DNA of 47,915 nt from JANMZR01 sp031383555 (GCA_031383555.1 JANMZR010000036.1:1-47915); one strand, 5' to 3'. Shown: positions 26,410 through 36,553, counted from the stretch's first letter. The notes: generated by a model not told the origin, from the sequence alone. Program-made: numbers and translations.

Positions 26410-27627
26410 CTATCGTTGTAACTTTTTCATCCAATTGCCCCATGACAAACCAATTTTTGAGGAAATTACACTTATTAAAAGAGCAATACCAAGGCCGGAT
26501 ATCCATTGCATGATAGTTCTATTATTTCTTGGCCCATATTTGAAGCGATATTCAAAATTACTATCGTTTTGAAATGACCAAGTGGCACTACCCCAAAACC
26601 AATTTCGTGCCATTGGAGATTCATGTAAAAAATTACCCCAAGGGTAGTGAATGAGCATAATTACGGTAAATGTTATACCTAAAATTAAGGCTAAAACCCA
26701 GTCGTTTTTTGCTAAAAATTTGTCTCGAAGCCAATCAAATGCAAAGCCAGGTAAAAACAATAAGATTGGAAATCCTAAAGTTTGGTAAGTGGAGATTTGA
26801 TGGTGAATTGGCCCTAAAAGTGGCTCAGCTGGCAATAAACGCAATACTGCATTGACGGCCCAATCAAAAATAAGGAATATAATGGTAATATAAGTGATCC
26901 CCCACTTCATACCAGAAGCCCTTCCAGCCGCTATTAAAATAAATGGAAAAGCTGCACTTGATACTTGATAAAAAGTGGGATTATGCAAATTCCATCGACC
27001 TAATTCTTCCGATAAAAAAGTAAAAAGAGAAGTAACAAAAAATGCAGCTGTGAATAAAAACATCCATTGCATGCGTTTTTTCCGACTGGCCTTCTGTTTA
27101 TTATTTAAAGAAGTGGCTGACTCCGAATTGTTCAAAAATGCCAAAACACCAACCATAGCTCCTAACTGTACTGATAATAAGCCTAACAAAAGAACTGCAT
27201 GGGGTGGTGAAAGTATTTTCACATCGAGGCCATAAGTATTGTGCCACCAGTCGTCAAAAGGAGCAGAAGTTAAGGCTGCAATACCACCCCAAATGCAAAA
27301 AAGTGCGCCTAAGGAGCCATAAAATATGCCCCAAAACTTAATCATTTTGCCTTTTTCAATGGTTGATCCCCAAAAGGAGGTTTTCAAAACCTGATAGCCC
27401 GAAAACAGCCCAGCGCCCGCTGCTCCAATATAGGTTACCACGTGCGGTGCTGAAAACAGCCCATCCCGTCCGATACTCATATGCCAAGCAATATCCCATA
27501 ATATTCCAGCGATTACACACATGGAAGCGATTACACTGATGTAAACGTAATGGGGGATTTCTAATAGTATTTTTGAGGTATTTGGTAAGCTTATGGGTTG
27601 TGCCGTTCGGTCTATAGTTGTTTCCAT
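26410..27627 (-). CDS. Multipass inner-membrane protein of unknown function
   Basis: A 405-residue protein with about ten hydrophobic segments. A conserved-looking early block is GILWDIAWHMSIGRDGLFSAPHVVTYIGA, here split as WDIAWHMSIGRDGLFSAPH: histidines in or near helices suggest metal or quinone contact. Other histidines are in WWHNTYG, PPHAVLLLG and IHYPWGNFLHESPMARNW. I do not recognise the family. It is upstream of, and likely in operon with, the His/Met-rich exported protein, so the pair may form a metal-import, insertion or sensing unit. Confidence 0.6.
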   Translation of the reverse strand: METTIDRTAQPISLPNTSKILLEIPHYVYISVIASMCVIAGILWDIAWHMSIGRDGLFSAPHVVTYIGAAGAGLFSGYQVLKTSFWGSTIEKGKMIKFWGIFYGSLGALFCIWGGIAALTSAPFDDWWHNTYGLDVKILSPPHAVLLLGLLSVQLGAMVGVLAFLNNSESATSLNNKQKASRKKRMQWMFLFTAAFFVTSLFTFLSEELGRWNLHNPTFYQVSSAAFPFILIAAGRASGMKWGITYITIIFLIFDWAVNAVLRLLPAEPLLGPIHHQISTYQTLGFPILLFLPGFAFDWLRDKFLAKNDWVLALILGITFTVIMLIHYPWGNFLHESPMARNWFWGSATWSFQNDSNFEYRFKYGPRNNRTIMQWISGLGIALLISVISSKIGLSWGNWMKKLQR

Positions 27628-27764
27628 TTGTAATACTTTTATAAATAGATGTTAAATGAGAGCTTAAAGTTGCAAACTATAAAATTTTTTTATAAAAAGG
27701 TAACACTGTCAATAATATATTGTTAATTTTTTTTAGCTATCACCTTAGTGTCTTTTCGAAAAAC

Positions 27765-29276
27765 TCAAGCTAATAAATCATGAATTACTTTACCATGAAC
27801 ATCAGTAAGTCTATATCTTCTGCCTTGGTTTTTGAAAGTAAATCGCTCATGATCAATACCAAGTTGATGCATTAATGTTGCTTGAAAATCATGGACATGC
27901 ACTGGATTTTTTATAATATTGTAAGAAAAATCATCTGTTTCGCCATAGCTAAATCCTGCCTTTACACCAGCGCCAGCCATCCACATGGTAAAACATCTGG
28001 GGTGGTGGTCTCGCCCATATTCAGTATTTGTGAGCTTACCTTGTGAATATACTGTTCGGCCAAATTCACCACCCCAAACCACCAAAGTATCGTCTAAAAG
28101 GCCTCGTTGTTTTAGGTCAACAATCAATCCTGCTGTGGCTTGGTCAGTTGCAAGGCATTGGTTTTCAATTCCTTTTGGAAGGTTACCGTGCTGGTCCCAA
28201 CCTTGATGATATAGCTGAACAAACTTAACATCTTTTTCCAATAGCTTTCTAGCAAGTAAACAATTGGCTGCATAGGAGCCTTGGTCTCGACTATTGGGGC
28301 CATATAAGTCAAAAATATCATTTGGTTCATTCGAAATATCCATCACATCGGGTACAGAGGTTTGCATGCGAAAAGCCATTTCATATTGCGCAATACGAGC
28401 TTCTATTTCAGGATCACCCAAAGTTTGGTTTTGCAGCTCGTTTATTTTTTTCAAATAATCAAGCATTTCTCGGCGGTCGGTTCCGTCATAGCCTTCTGGA
28501 TTATTTAAAAATAATACAGGGTCTTTACCCGACCTAAATTGTACTCCCTGATGCTCAGTTGGCAGAAAACCGTTGCCCCAAAGTCGAGCATAAAGGGGTT
28601 GATCCTTACTAGCATCTTTAGAAACAAGTACAATAAATGAAGGTAAGTTTTTATTTTCGGAACCCAATCCATAGCTAATCCATGAGCCAATTGATGGCCG
28701 ACCAGGCAATTGATTACCTGTTTGGAAAAATGTTATGGCCGGGTCATGATTAATATGGTCGGTATAAAGTGTTTTAATAATGCACAATTCATCCACTACT
28801 TTCGCTGTATGGGGCATTAAATCAGACACCCAAGTACCATTTTTGCCATGTTGTTTAAAACCAAAAATTGAGGGTGCCACTGGCAAAATACTTTGATTGG
28901 CGCTCATTGCTGTTAAGCGCTGCCCACCACGAATTGACTCAGGTAGTTGGCTGCCTAAGAGGCTGACAAGCTTGGGTTTATAGTCCCAAGTTTCTAATTG
29001 TGAAGGCCCGCCACTCATAAATAAAAACACCACTCGTTTTGCTTTTGGCGCTAAATGGGGTAATGATTTTAATATGTTATCTTGAATATTGTCTAATGAA
29101 ATGGCCGGATTTTCAGTCAATTTTGGTTTATTATTATCACAACCAAACAAACTAGATAATGCCAAAGTGCCTAATCCTAATGTAGTTTTAGTTAAAAAAT
29201 CACGTCGATCGAGTTTTTTGTTAATTGCCTCAAAATCGGGGCTGTTTAGCCTGAAAGTTGCCTTATGATGTTCCAT
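27765..29276 (-). CDS. DUF1501 (sulfatase-like) Tat-exported protein, copy A
   Basis: A 503-residue protein. A longer frame up to 29393 exists, but the ATG at 29276 overlaps the stop of the upstream PSD1 gene as TAATG, giving translational coupling and a proper Tat signal with R24-R25 in LDRRDFLTK, ending in a lipobox-like SLFGC. The body is of the DUF1501 family, related to the alkaline phosphatase/sulfatase fold: VFLFMSGGPSQLETWDYKP near the start, NHDPAITFFQTG in the middle and VVWGGEFGRTVYSQG plus YGRDHHPRCFTMWMAG near the end. These carry the Asp/His metal ligands. Function is unknown. It pairs with the PSD1 protein; a second pair is at 43.6-47.9 kb. Confidence 0.88.
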   Translation of the reverse strand: MEHHKATFRLNSPDFEAINKKLDRRDFLTKTTLGLGTLALSSLFGCDNNKPKLTENPAISLDNIQDNILKSLPHLAPKAKRVVFLFMSGGPSQLETWDYKPKLVSLLGSQLPESIRGGQRLTAMSANQSILPVAPSIFGFKQHGKNGTWVSDLMPHTAKVVDELCIIKTLYTDHINHDPAITFFQTGNQLPGRPSIGSWISYGLGSENKNLPSFIVLVSKDASKDQPLYARLWGNGFLPTEHQGVQFRSGKDPVLFLNNPEGYDGTDRREMLDYLKKINELQNQTLGDPEIEARIAQYEMAFRMQTSVPDVMDISNEPNDIFDLYGPNSRDQGSYAANCLLARKLLEKDVKFVQLYHQGWDQHGNLPKGIENQCLATDQATAGLIVDLKQRGLLDDTLVVWGGEFGRTVYSQGKLTNTEYGRDHHPRCFTMWMAGAGVKAGFSYGETDDFSYNIIKNPVHVHDFQATLMHQLGIDHERFTFKNQGRRYRLTDVHGKVIHDLLA

Positions 29277-32200
29277 TATCTTTTTATTAAGCATGCGTCC
29301 GAATTCATTATTAAGCTGGCAACGGAGGCGTTGGCAATTATTTTTGAGGGGTCTATTTGCGGGTCTATTTTGTAAAAACCTACTTTTTGCCACCCAATTG
29401 TTTTAGAATTATTTTTCGAAAATTTTTGAAATTGTTTTTCCTGAAACTCAACCAATATTTTCAATTCATTTGCCGATGGCTTTTTGCCAGTAAGTTTTCG
29501 ATAACAATCTACTATTGCCAATTGAATATTATTTTGTTTGGCCATTTGTTCACCGAGTATTTTACTTGCCTCTAAAAAAGTAGGGTCGTTTTGTGTAACC
29601 AATGCCTGAAGTGGCGTATTGGTTTTTTGCCTTCTAAGCTCACAATAACTTCGAGCTGAGCCATCAAATGTAGCCAATGTGGGATTCATCACGCTTCGTT
29701 TGGCCACAATATACATGCTTCGTTTATATACATCATTGGTTGAATCAGGCGTGTACGTTGTATTATTTATTTCCCATAAACCAGCAGGTTGGTATGGCAT
29801 TATACTTTTTCCACCGATGTTAGTATTCAAAATTCCACAGGCAAAAAGTGCATTATCACGTATCATTTCAGCTGAGAGTCTCAACGCAGGCCCACGTGCA
29901 AGCATTCTGTTTTCAACGTCTTTTTGTAAAAGTGCAGGGGTAAATTTTGAACTTTGCCTGTAACTTGACGACATCACCATAAACTTCATCAATTTTTTGA
30001 TATCCCAATTGTTTTCTTTAAAATATACTGCCAAATAGTCAAGTAATTTTAAGTTGGATGGCAACTCGCCTTGATTGCCAAAGTCTTCGGATGTTTTTAC
30101 TAAACCAACACCAAATAGTTGTTGCCAAAGCCTATTTACTGCAACTCGGGCGGTCAGAGGATTATCATCACTAATTAGCCATTGTGACAATCCTAATCTA
30201 TTTTTAGGGAAATTTTTGGAAAAAGGCAATATTTTTTCCGGTGTATTAGGGTATACTTTTTGGCCAGGTGAATCATAATTTCCTCTTATTAAAACATAAG
30301 CTTGCTTCGGTTTTGACTCCCGCATTATCATCAATTCTGGAATATTTTCTAGTGAATCGTCAAATACTTTTTTTGCATTTATTGAGTCAAGGTAAAGTTT
30401 ATTTTTTGACAATTGTAAAGCATAAAAATATTTTTTTAAAATTGCCAAATCATTTACATTCAATTGATTAGGTGACTTATTTGTAATATATTTCCAGTCG
30501 TATTTTTGGGCCAATATTCCTATTTCAAATGGTGACAGCTCTCTATTATATATTAATAAATCGTCAATTAGTCCGTCTTTTAGGCCATTGCCACGCCACC
30601 AAGCGCCAACCATAATTCCAATAGGTTTTTTTCGAGCATAGCTATAAAAGATATCTTTGTCGAGTCTATCCGTTTCGGTTTCCATTACTAATTCGTTCCC
30701 ATTTAAAAACAATCGAATTCCATTTGCTTTTCCAGAGCCATTGTGGGTCATGCTTATTTGCATCCATTGGTCTTTTGGTACTTTAATTTTGCTTAGCATG
30801 GTAATGGCATTTGAAGGAGCTGCATGAGCCATAGTCAATTGTAATTGGCCACTTTCCATTAAATAAACATGAAACCCTTTGAAGTTATATAAGCGTTCGC
30901 CAACGGTTTGGTTAAAAACAACCCCCTCTTTTGTAGATTTATTTATGTTTACCATAAGACTTATTGTAAAGCTATCAGCCCTTCTAAATGCCCCTAATCC
31001 ATCGGTATCAAACCATGCATCGCCAGTAAGCTTTAACCCTTTTCCATTTTTTGAATCTATGTAAACCTCAGGTACTTTTCCGTCAAAGCCAGTTACAAAT
31101 CCTTTTTGTTTAGGATTTATGGAGTTACTCAAACGCTTATTTTCAAAATCAAATTTTGCTACTAAACCTTCTGTTTTTGAACTGTTTATATTTTTATAGC
31201 CGTAACTTTTAATCCAATTGGTAAAGTTTGGCTCTAATGTTTGTTTATAATTCTCAAGATTTTCTTCGGCCTTTATAATTTTATTTTTTATAAATGCCAA
31301 CATTTCTTCTTGATTTTTGGAAGGTAGTTGTAGGGTGGGTGAGGGCATGGTATCGTCCCAGGAAATTTGGCCTGCCTCTTTTACATTATTGAAAAAACTA
31401 TACATTTCATAGTAATTTTTTTGGGAAATAGGGTCATATTTATGGTCATGACAACGGGCGCATCCAACTGAAAGCCCAATAAATGCTTGGCCAAATGTAT
31501 TGGTGCGATCCATTACATATTCAGTTTGGAATTCCTTTTCAATAATTCCACCTTCTAAGTTTTGTTGGTGATTTCGGTTAAAAGCTGTGGCAATTAACAT
31601 CTCTTTTGATGGATTAAGAAGTAAATCGCCGGCCAGTTGCCATTGTATAAATTGATCGTAAAACATATTTTTATTAAACGATTTTATTACCCAATCTCGG
31701 TAAGGCGACATATCCCGTAATCTGTCAACCGTGTAGCCATGCGAGTCAGAAAAGCGTGCCAAATCTAGCCAGTCAACAGCCATGCGTTCCCCATAATGCG
31801 GCGATTTCAACAGCCGATCCACTACTTTTTCATATGACTTTTCAGAATTATCCTTTATAAAAGCGTCAATCTCTGAAATAGTAGGAGGTAAGCCAGTCAG
31901 GTCAAAACTCAACCTCCTTAGTAGTATTTCTTTATCAGCCTCTTTATTTGGGCTTATATTATTTGCTTCCAATTTGGCCAATACAAAATTATCAATTGCA
32001 TTTTTAGGCCAATCTTTATTTTCAACTTCAGGTATTTTTTGTTTTTCAGCTTTTACAAATGCCCAATGTGGTTTGTATTCAGCTCCATCATCAATCCATT
32101 TTATAAGTACGGCCTTTTCATAATTGTTTAAAGTAAGATGTGACTCTTTGGATGGCATTTTATATGCTGGATCTTCGGAAACAATTCTATGAAAAAGCTC

Positions 32201-32485
32201 GCTATTATCCAAATTACCAGATTTTATGGCTGTTTTTCCTTTATTTTCAGGTAATTCGGCAAATGCATATTCAGGAAGGTCAAGTCTTAATCCAGCTTTT
32301 TGTTTTGATTTATCAGGCCCATGGCATGCAAAGCATTTATCAGATAATATTGGTTTTACATCAATATTATAGTCTAATTCAGCCGGCAAAAGTGCTAATT
32401 CCTCCTTTATTTCAGTTGGAATTTTATGGCCACATGAAAAAATTGAAATTGATAACCAGATTAATAATATTTGATATTTTTTCAA
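29276..32485 (-). CDS. PSD1-type cytochrome c / DUF1549 / LamG / DUF1553 lipoprotein, copy A
   Basis: A 1069-residue protein with a lipobox (FSC18). An N-terminal planctomycete-type cytochrome domain carries C51-F-A-C-H55. DUF1549 (about 155-365) includes DRLLKSPHYGERMAVDWLDLARFSDSHGY, here noted by its WLDLARF core, and ends in a second haem-type motif C342-A-R-C-H346 in CARCHDHKYDPIS. About 439-660 is a concanavalin-like LamG domain (FTISLMVNINK, GLIDDLLIYNREL). About 770-1050 is DUF1553 (NRLWQQLFGVGLV, NPTLATFDGSARS, RRQKTNTPLQALV). The LamG insertion accounts for most of the length difference from copy B. It is coupled to DUF1501 by a TAATG overlap. Biochemical function is unknown; a role on polysaccharides is suspected. 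Confidence 0.88.
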   Translation of the reverse strand: MKKYQILLIWLSISIFSCGHKIPTEIKEELALLPAELDYNIDVKPILSDKCFACHGPDKSKQKAGLRLDLPEYAFAELPENKGKTAIKSGNLDNSELFHRIVSEDPAYKMPSKESHLTLNNYEKAVLIKWIDDGAEYKPHWAFVKAEKQKIPEVENKDWPKNAIDNFVLAKLEANNISPNKEADKEILLRRLSFDLTGLPPTISEIDAFIKDNSEKSYEKVVDRLLKSPHYGERMAVDWLDLARFSDSHGYTVDRLRDMSPYRDWVIKSFNKNMFYDQFIQWQLAGDLLLNPSKEMLIATAFNRNHQQNLEGGIIEKEFQTEYVMDRTNTFGQAFIGLSVGCARCHDHKYDPISQKNYYEMYSFFNNVKEAGQISWDDTMPSPTLQLPSKNQEEMLAFIKNKIIKAEENLENYKQTLEPNFTNWIKSYGYKNINSSKTEGLVAKFDFENKRLSNSINPKQKGFVTGFDGKVPEVYIDSKNGKGLKLTGDAWFDTDGLGAFRRADSFTISLMVNINKSTKEGVVFNQTVGERLYNFKGFHVYLMESGQLQLTMAHAAPSNAITMLSKIKVPKDQWMQISMTHNGSGKANGIRLFLNGNELVMETETDRLDKDIFYSYARKKPIGIMVGAWWRGNGLKDGLIDDLLIYNRELSPFEIGILAQKYDWKYITNKSPNQLNVNDLAILKKYFYALQLSKNKLYLDSINAKKVFDDSLENIPELMIMRESKPKQAYVLIRGNYDSPGQKVYPNTPEKILPFSKNFPKNRLGLSQWLISDDNPLTARVAVNRLWQQLFGVGLVKTSEDFGNQGELPSNLKLLDYLAVYFKENNWDIKKLMKFMVMSSSYRQSSKFTPALLQKDVENRMLARGPALRLSAEMIRDNALFACGILNTNIGGKSIMPYQPAGLWEINNTTYTPDSTNDVYKRSMYIVAKRSVMNPTLATFDGSARSYCELRRQKTNTPLQALVTQNDPTFLEASKILGEQMAKQNNIQLAIVDCYRKLTGKKPSANELKILVEFQEKQFQKFSKNNSKTIGWQKVGFYKIDPQIDPSKIIANASVASLIMNSDACLIKR

Positions 32486-32728
32486 AACAAAAAATGATAA
32501 TTAAATTGAAAACCTTATCAATTTAGCAATTTTATTGAAATGGGCTGTCATTAAGCCTGTTAAAGTCTTAAGTTTAAAACAAATCCCTCATTAAAATAAA
32601 ACTAAATTTTAACTAATTTATTACGATAATCCTGATTACGTATAGTTCAACTTGATTTGATCTGGTTTTAACAAAGTCCCAATTTTAGAAATAGATTTTG
32701 CCTTTAATAAATATTGGTAACTTGGCGG

Positions 32729-34456
32729 TTAGGAAATAAGTTTAATTTTATGGTAAAATGGTGTAAAGCCTGTCAGATAGACTGTAGGAGATTCCATAGC
32801 CGGCAAAGCACCACGTAATTGTAGTTGCTTATGCTCAAACCTTCCGTTTTCAAATATTATTTTATCAGTGCCAACGGAATAGGTGCCTATTTTCTCTGAA
32901 AAAAGGTAAGCATTTTCTCTTTTTGCATACTTTTCTACTCCTGAAAACTCTCCACCTGCCCTAAAAATAAGCTCTAGTGTGACTGGTACATTGTCGGTTC
33001 CTGATATTTGAAATTCAACCTCTAAGCCACCTTCAATTTCTTGAATTTTAACCAAATAGTTTAGTTTTTGAATTTCAGATTGTGGTCTTTTACTTTTTGT
33101 CATTTTCTCCCAATCGCCTGCTTTATCAATGTACTTTTTATTAAGGGGTTGATAATAAGGCCCTTCCAAAGAGTTTTTTAAAACCCAGCTATCGTCAATT
33201 TTCTCTATTTTTTCAGTTTGAAATTGTCCTTTCCCAAAAAAGGAAGCGGCTATACGCATACCTTGCAAAATAGTATTGGTGTTGTGAAAAGTAAGAAAAC
33301 TGGCGTTGTTGGAAAGTATTGTGCTGTCCCAATTGCCTCGCCTAATGCGCACCACACCTGAATAAGGGAAAACTTTCGCATAATTTGTTGGTAATGGTTT
33401 CGAGCTTGGAAGCTCTTCCCAAAGGGATGAATCTTCCAGAAAATAATCCAAATAACCTGCCAGTTGCTGAGTGGTACTGGTTTCTTCAATTCGTCGACAC
33501 ATGGCTGCCATCTCTCCATTTTTTTCCAATAAAGCCATATACTTATAGCAATAATAATATTTAGCCATATTGCCTATTGTGCCTTTATCTTGTCGGTTGG
33601 AAGCTTCCGTAACTACCTCACCGTTTGGGTGTACATAATACATGGTCATCAACAAGTTTTTACGAACAGGGTCTAAAAGTTGAGGTTTTTTGAGCCCACG
33701 AGCCATAATAATCAAACTTCTGTTCACAATTGGTGAGTAAGTATTGGTGCTTTTCTCGGTGTATTGTCCATCAGCGTCTATATCGATGTGTTCAGCCAAC
33801 CATTGCTCTATCCGGTTGGTGTATAGTTTATTGGGAAATAAATCATTGAGTTTTGTTAATGCGCCACAAACTACCCATCGGTGATTGGGGGTATGAATGC
33901 CACCAACATTGAGTGCCTCACCAGCTTTTAATAGGAATGATTTTAGTAAATCCATTACTTTTTCAGTTCCCAAAATATTCGCTTTTTTGATAAATGAATA
34001 GGCTGGCACTATATTCTCAAGCACAAAAGCAAGGTCCGGTGTTGAGTGAAAATTGGTTTCTAATAAATCAATAGTTCCATCTGAATGTTGAAATTTGAGC
34101 ATGCATTTTACTGCTTCCTCAATATTTTTCAATAATTCATTTGATTGAAAATAAGTCGATTCGGAGCAAGAAAACAAAGTAGAGGCACGATTTACAAAAC
34201 CAGAGGTTGAGCCGGCATTGGGTATATCGGCCTCATTCAAGTAACCCCCAAAATATTTGTGATTTGGGTCAATTACTTTTAAAGGTTTGTAATTAGCAAG
34301 GTTACTATCATTTATTTTAATCCAATCGAGTAGCCAACTGGGTTTTGATTGGCTATTTTTTGAAAATAATTTAAAACCTAGAAAAGGAAATAAAAATATC
34401 CCTGTAGATTTTATAAAATCTCGTCTGTTTGAATGATACATTTCATTTATTTTCAT
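32729..34456 (-). CDS. Tat-exported putative alpha/alpha-toroid (heparinase-like) protein
   Basis: A 575-residue protein with a Tat signal (R11-R12 in NRRDFIKS). Its first two-thirds are helical, with repeated helix pairs and the block GIHTPNHRWVVCGAL, where His and Arg could be catalytic. EKSTNTYSPIVNRSLIIMARG and SNRQDKGTIGNMAKYYY follow. The last third is beta-rich. This layout resembles toroid plus beta-sandwich lyases such as heparinase II/III types, but the assignment rests on fold-level impression only. It follows the DUF885 gene by 25 bp and is probably in its operon. Confidence 0.5.
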   Translation of the reverse strand: MKINEMYHSNRRDFIKSTGIFLFPFLGFKLFSKNSQSKPSWLLDWIKINDSNLANYKPLKVIDPNHKYFGGYLNEADIPNAGSTSGFVNRASTLFSCSESTYFQSNELLKNIEEAVKCMLKFQHSDGTIDLLETNFHSTPDLAFVLENIVPAYSFIKKANILGTEKVMDLLKSFLLKAGEALNVGGIHTPNHRWVVCGALTKLNDLFPNKLYTNRIEQWLAEHIDIDADGQYTEKSTNTYSPIVNRSLIIMARGLKKPQLLDPVRKNLLMTMYYVHPNGEVVTEASNRQDKGTIGNMAKYYYCYKYMALLEKNGEMAAMCRRIEETSTTQQLAGYLDYFLEDSSLWEELPSSKPLPTNYAKVFPYSGVVRIRRGNWDSTILSNNASFLTFHNTNTILQGMRIAASFFGKGQFQTEKIEKIDDSWVLKNSLEGPYYQPLNKKYIDKAGDWEKMTKSKRPQSEIQKLNYLVKIQEIEGGLEVEFQISGTDNVPVTLELIFRAGGEFSGVEKYAKRENAYLFSEKIGTYSVGTDKIIFENGRFEHKQLQLRGALPAMESPTVYLTGFTPFYHKIKLIS

Positions 34457-34481
34457 AAATTTTAAAAATTAAAAATATAAA

Positions 34482-36221
34482 CTATTTGCTCTTTTTCTTT
34501 TCCGAAATAAACTTATCTACCATTTTTTCCAAAATAGAAAGTGTAACAGTACCTCTCGACAAAACCAGATCGTGAAATGCCCTAATATCAAATTTTTCTT
34601 TTAATTGGCTTTCTGCTTTTTTACGCAATTCCTTGATTTTTATTTCACCCATTTTATAAGCCAAAGCCTGCCCAGGCCAGCAGATATAGCGGTTTATTTC
34701 AGTATTTACCTCATGCAACGAAAGCGCAGTATTATCAGCTAAATAGTTGACAGCCTGGTCTCTTGTCCAGTTTTTTTCATGAATACCAACATCAATCACC
34801 AGCCTGCAAGCCCTCCACATTTCATAGGTTAATCGGCCAAATTTTGAATATGGGTCTTTGTATAAGCCCAATTCAGCACCTAAATATTCAGAATATAGCC
34901 CCCAACCTTCGCCAAAAGCATTGATATACAAGTTTTGGCGGAATTTTGGGAGGTTTGTCAATTCTTGTGTGAGTGCCGATTGTAAATGGTGACCTGGTAC
35001 TGCCTCATGCAGAGTAAGCGCCTCTAAAGTATATAATGTACGGCTTGGTAAATTAAATGTATTAACCCAATAACTACCAGATCTTGTGGTAGTTATATTG
35101 GCACCTGAATATCGACCAGCCGTATAAGAAGGTGCCAAATACTCGGGTACAGGCACCACACCATAAGGCTGGCGAGGCAGCTTTCCAAAAAGTAGTGGCA
35201 GTTTTCCATCGATTTTTTTGGCTATAAAAGCAGCCTCTTTCATTAACTCATCAGCAGTTTTTGGATAAAACTTGGGATCGGTTCTTAATATTTGGATGAA
35301 ATCTTTGATTGAACCATTGAAGCCTGCCTCTTTCATGACCTCTATCATTTCTATTTTTATACGAGCTACTTCTAGAACTCCAATTTCAAAAACCTCATTT
35401 GGACTTAAATCAGTTGTTGTGAAAAATTTCACCCTATCTTCATAAAATGCCTTTCCATTTGGGAAATTGCTGGCGCTCAATGTTTTTCGAGTTTTTGGAA
35501 AATATTCGTTTTCGAAAAAAGTTTTTATTGAATTAAATGAAGGGATTATTGCAGTTTCAATTGAATTTCGGCCTTCAATAATTATCTTTTGCCAATCATT
35601 TTCTTCAACGGTTATTGGCTTTATTTGAAATGGCTTCCAAAAAATAGATTTTTCAATATCAGTCACTATATGTTGATTATAAGTGCTTTCGTAACCTTTT
35701 AAAGCCACTTCTGGTGCAGAAATACCTAAAGCTAATCCTTTCCGAATGAGATTCAAATGTTGCTTAGTATATTTTGGAAAAGCTTTTAATTTTTTCAAAT
35801 AAATTTCCAATGATTTTTTTGTAAGATAATTTTCAGTAGCAAGAGATGCAAAATCGATATGAAAGCCATCATCAGATAAAATAGGGTTTAAGTATTCTTT
35901 GAATTCATAAAATGACAGTCGATTTTTTACCTCATGTTTCAACAATTCAAGGTTTATATGGTCGTCAAAATTGAGCTTTTCATTAGGAATATTTTTTAAC
36001 TTTTGAAAAATTACTTTATTGAAATTAAACCTTCTCAAAAAATCTTCCTCCTCAAAATCACCTAAAACATTTTCAATTATTGAATCACGAGGAAACTCTT
36101 TGTTATTGAATTTCTCAATTTCATCCGCAATTTTTAAGATAGATTTATGGTAATTTATTTGTTGGGAAAGACCGAATTGAAAAATAGAAATTAGGATAAA
36201 TAATAGTAGTAGTTTTTTCAT
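34482..36221 (-). CDS. DUF885-family putative metallopeptidase
   Basis: A 579-residue exported protein with signal peptide MKKLLLLFILISIFQFGLSQ. DUF885 proteins are mainly alpha-helical and carry a zinc-type motif, here H405-E-A-V-P-G-H-H412 in LTLHEAVPGHHLQSAL, with a downstream acidic partner in NAFGEGWGLYSEYLG. This matches the family's HExxxGHH plus GEGWA-like pattern. It likely cleaves peptides in the periplasm. It is the first gene of a two-gene unit with the toroid-like protein. The 451-bp space upstream holds palindromes and the terminator of another gene, but no coding region I can support. Confidence 0.88.
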   Translation of the reverse strand: MKKLLLLFILISIFQFGLSQQINYHKSILKIADEIEKFNNKEFPRDSIIENVLGDFEEEDFLRRFNFNKVIFQKLKNIPNEKLNFDDHINLELLKHEVKNRLSFYEFKEYLNPILSDDGFHIDFASLATENYLTKKSLEIYLKKLKAFPKYTKQHLNLIRKGLALGISAPEVALKGYESTYNQHIVTDIEKSIFWKPFQIKPITVEENDWQKIIIEGRNSIETAIIPSFNSIKTFFENEYFPKTRKTLSASNFPNGKAFYEDRVKFFTTTDLSPNEVFEIGVLEVARIKIEMIEVMKEAGFNGSIKDFIQILRTDPKFYPKTADELMKEAAFIAKKIDGKLPLLFGKLPRQPYGVVPVPEYLAPSYTAGRYSGANITTTRSGSYWVNTFNLPSRTLYTLEALTLHEAVPGHHLQSALTQELTNLPKFRQNLYINAFGEGWGLYSEYLGAELGLYKDPYSKFGRLTYEMWRACRLVIDVGIHEKNWTRDQAVNYLADNTALSLHEVNTEINRYICWPGQALAYKMGEIKIKELRKKAESQLKEKFDIRAFHDLVLSRGTVTLSILEKMVDKFISEKKKSK

Positions 36222-36514
36222 AATAATTGTTTTTATTAAAGTTGAATTTATCTAATTTTAATAAATAAAATGGGTAATAGCTTTAAAAAAAGTTGGCCTA
36301 CTAATAATTAAGAAACCAATTTTGATTCTGAAAGAAGTCTTTAAACAGAATTTACTTGTTGTTTTTCAACGTACCCAATTTAGAGGTAGCCAATGCTGTT
36401 AAATGGCTTCTCTGGTTCTATTTTAACTGATTTTACTTTGATTTAAAAGTTCTAAAAAGCAAAGTCTGGTTAATAGTTTTTGTTGGAGTTATAAGAAATT
36501 TGTTGTTTACTAAT

Positions 36515-36547
36515 GTTGTTAACAAAGTAACTATCAGTATTAACAAC
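36515..36547. repeat. 8-bp inverted repeat upstream of DUF885
   Basis: GTTGTTAA (36515-36522) and TTAACAAC (36540-36547) form an inverted repeat with a 17-nt spacer, next to the 32-bp palindrome at 36554. The remainder of 36222-36597 is AT-rich non-coding sequence in which I see no gene. Confidence 0.45.
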
Positions 36548-36553
36548 GAATTA

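Noticed and set aside
29277..29393. Longer DUF1501-A start 39 codons upstream.
   Set aside because: It would overlap the PSD1 gene by about 120 bases and bury the Tat signal; the TAATG start is far better.
32486..32728. 243-bp spacer upstream of PSD1 copy A examined for small RNA or genes.
   Set aside because: No ORF, convincing hairpin or TAnnTTTG box was found.
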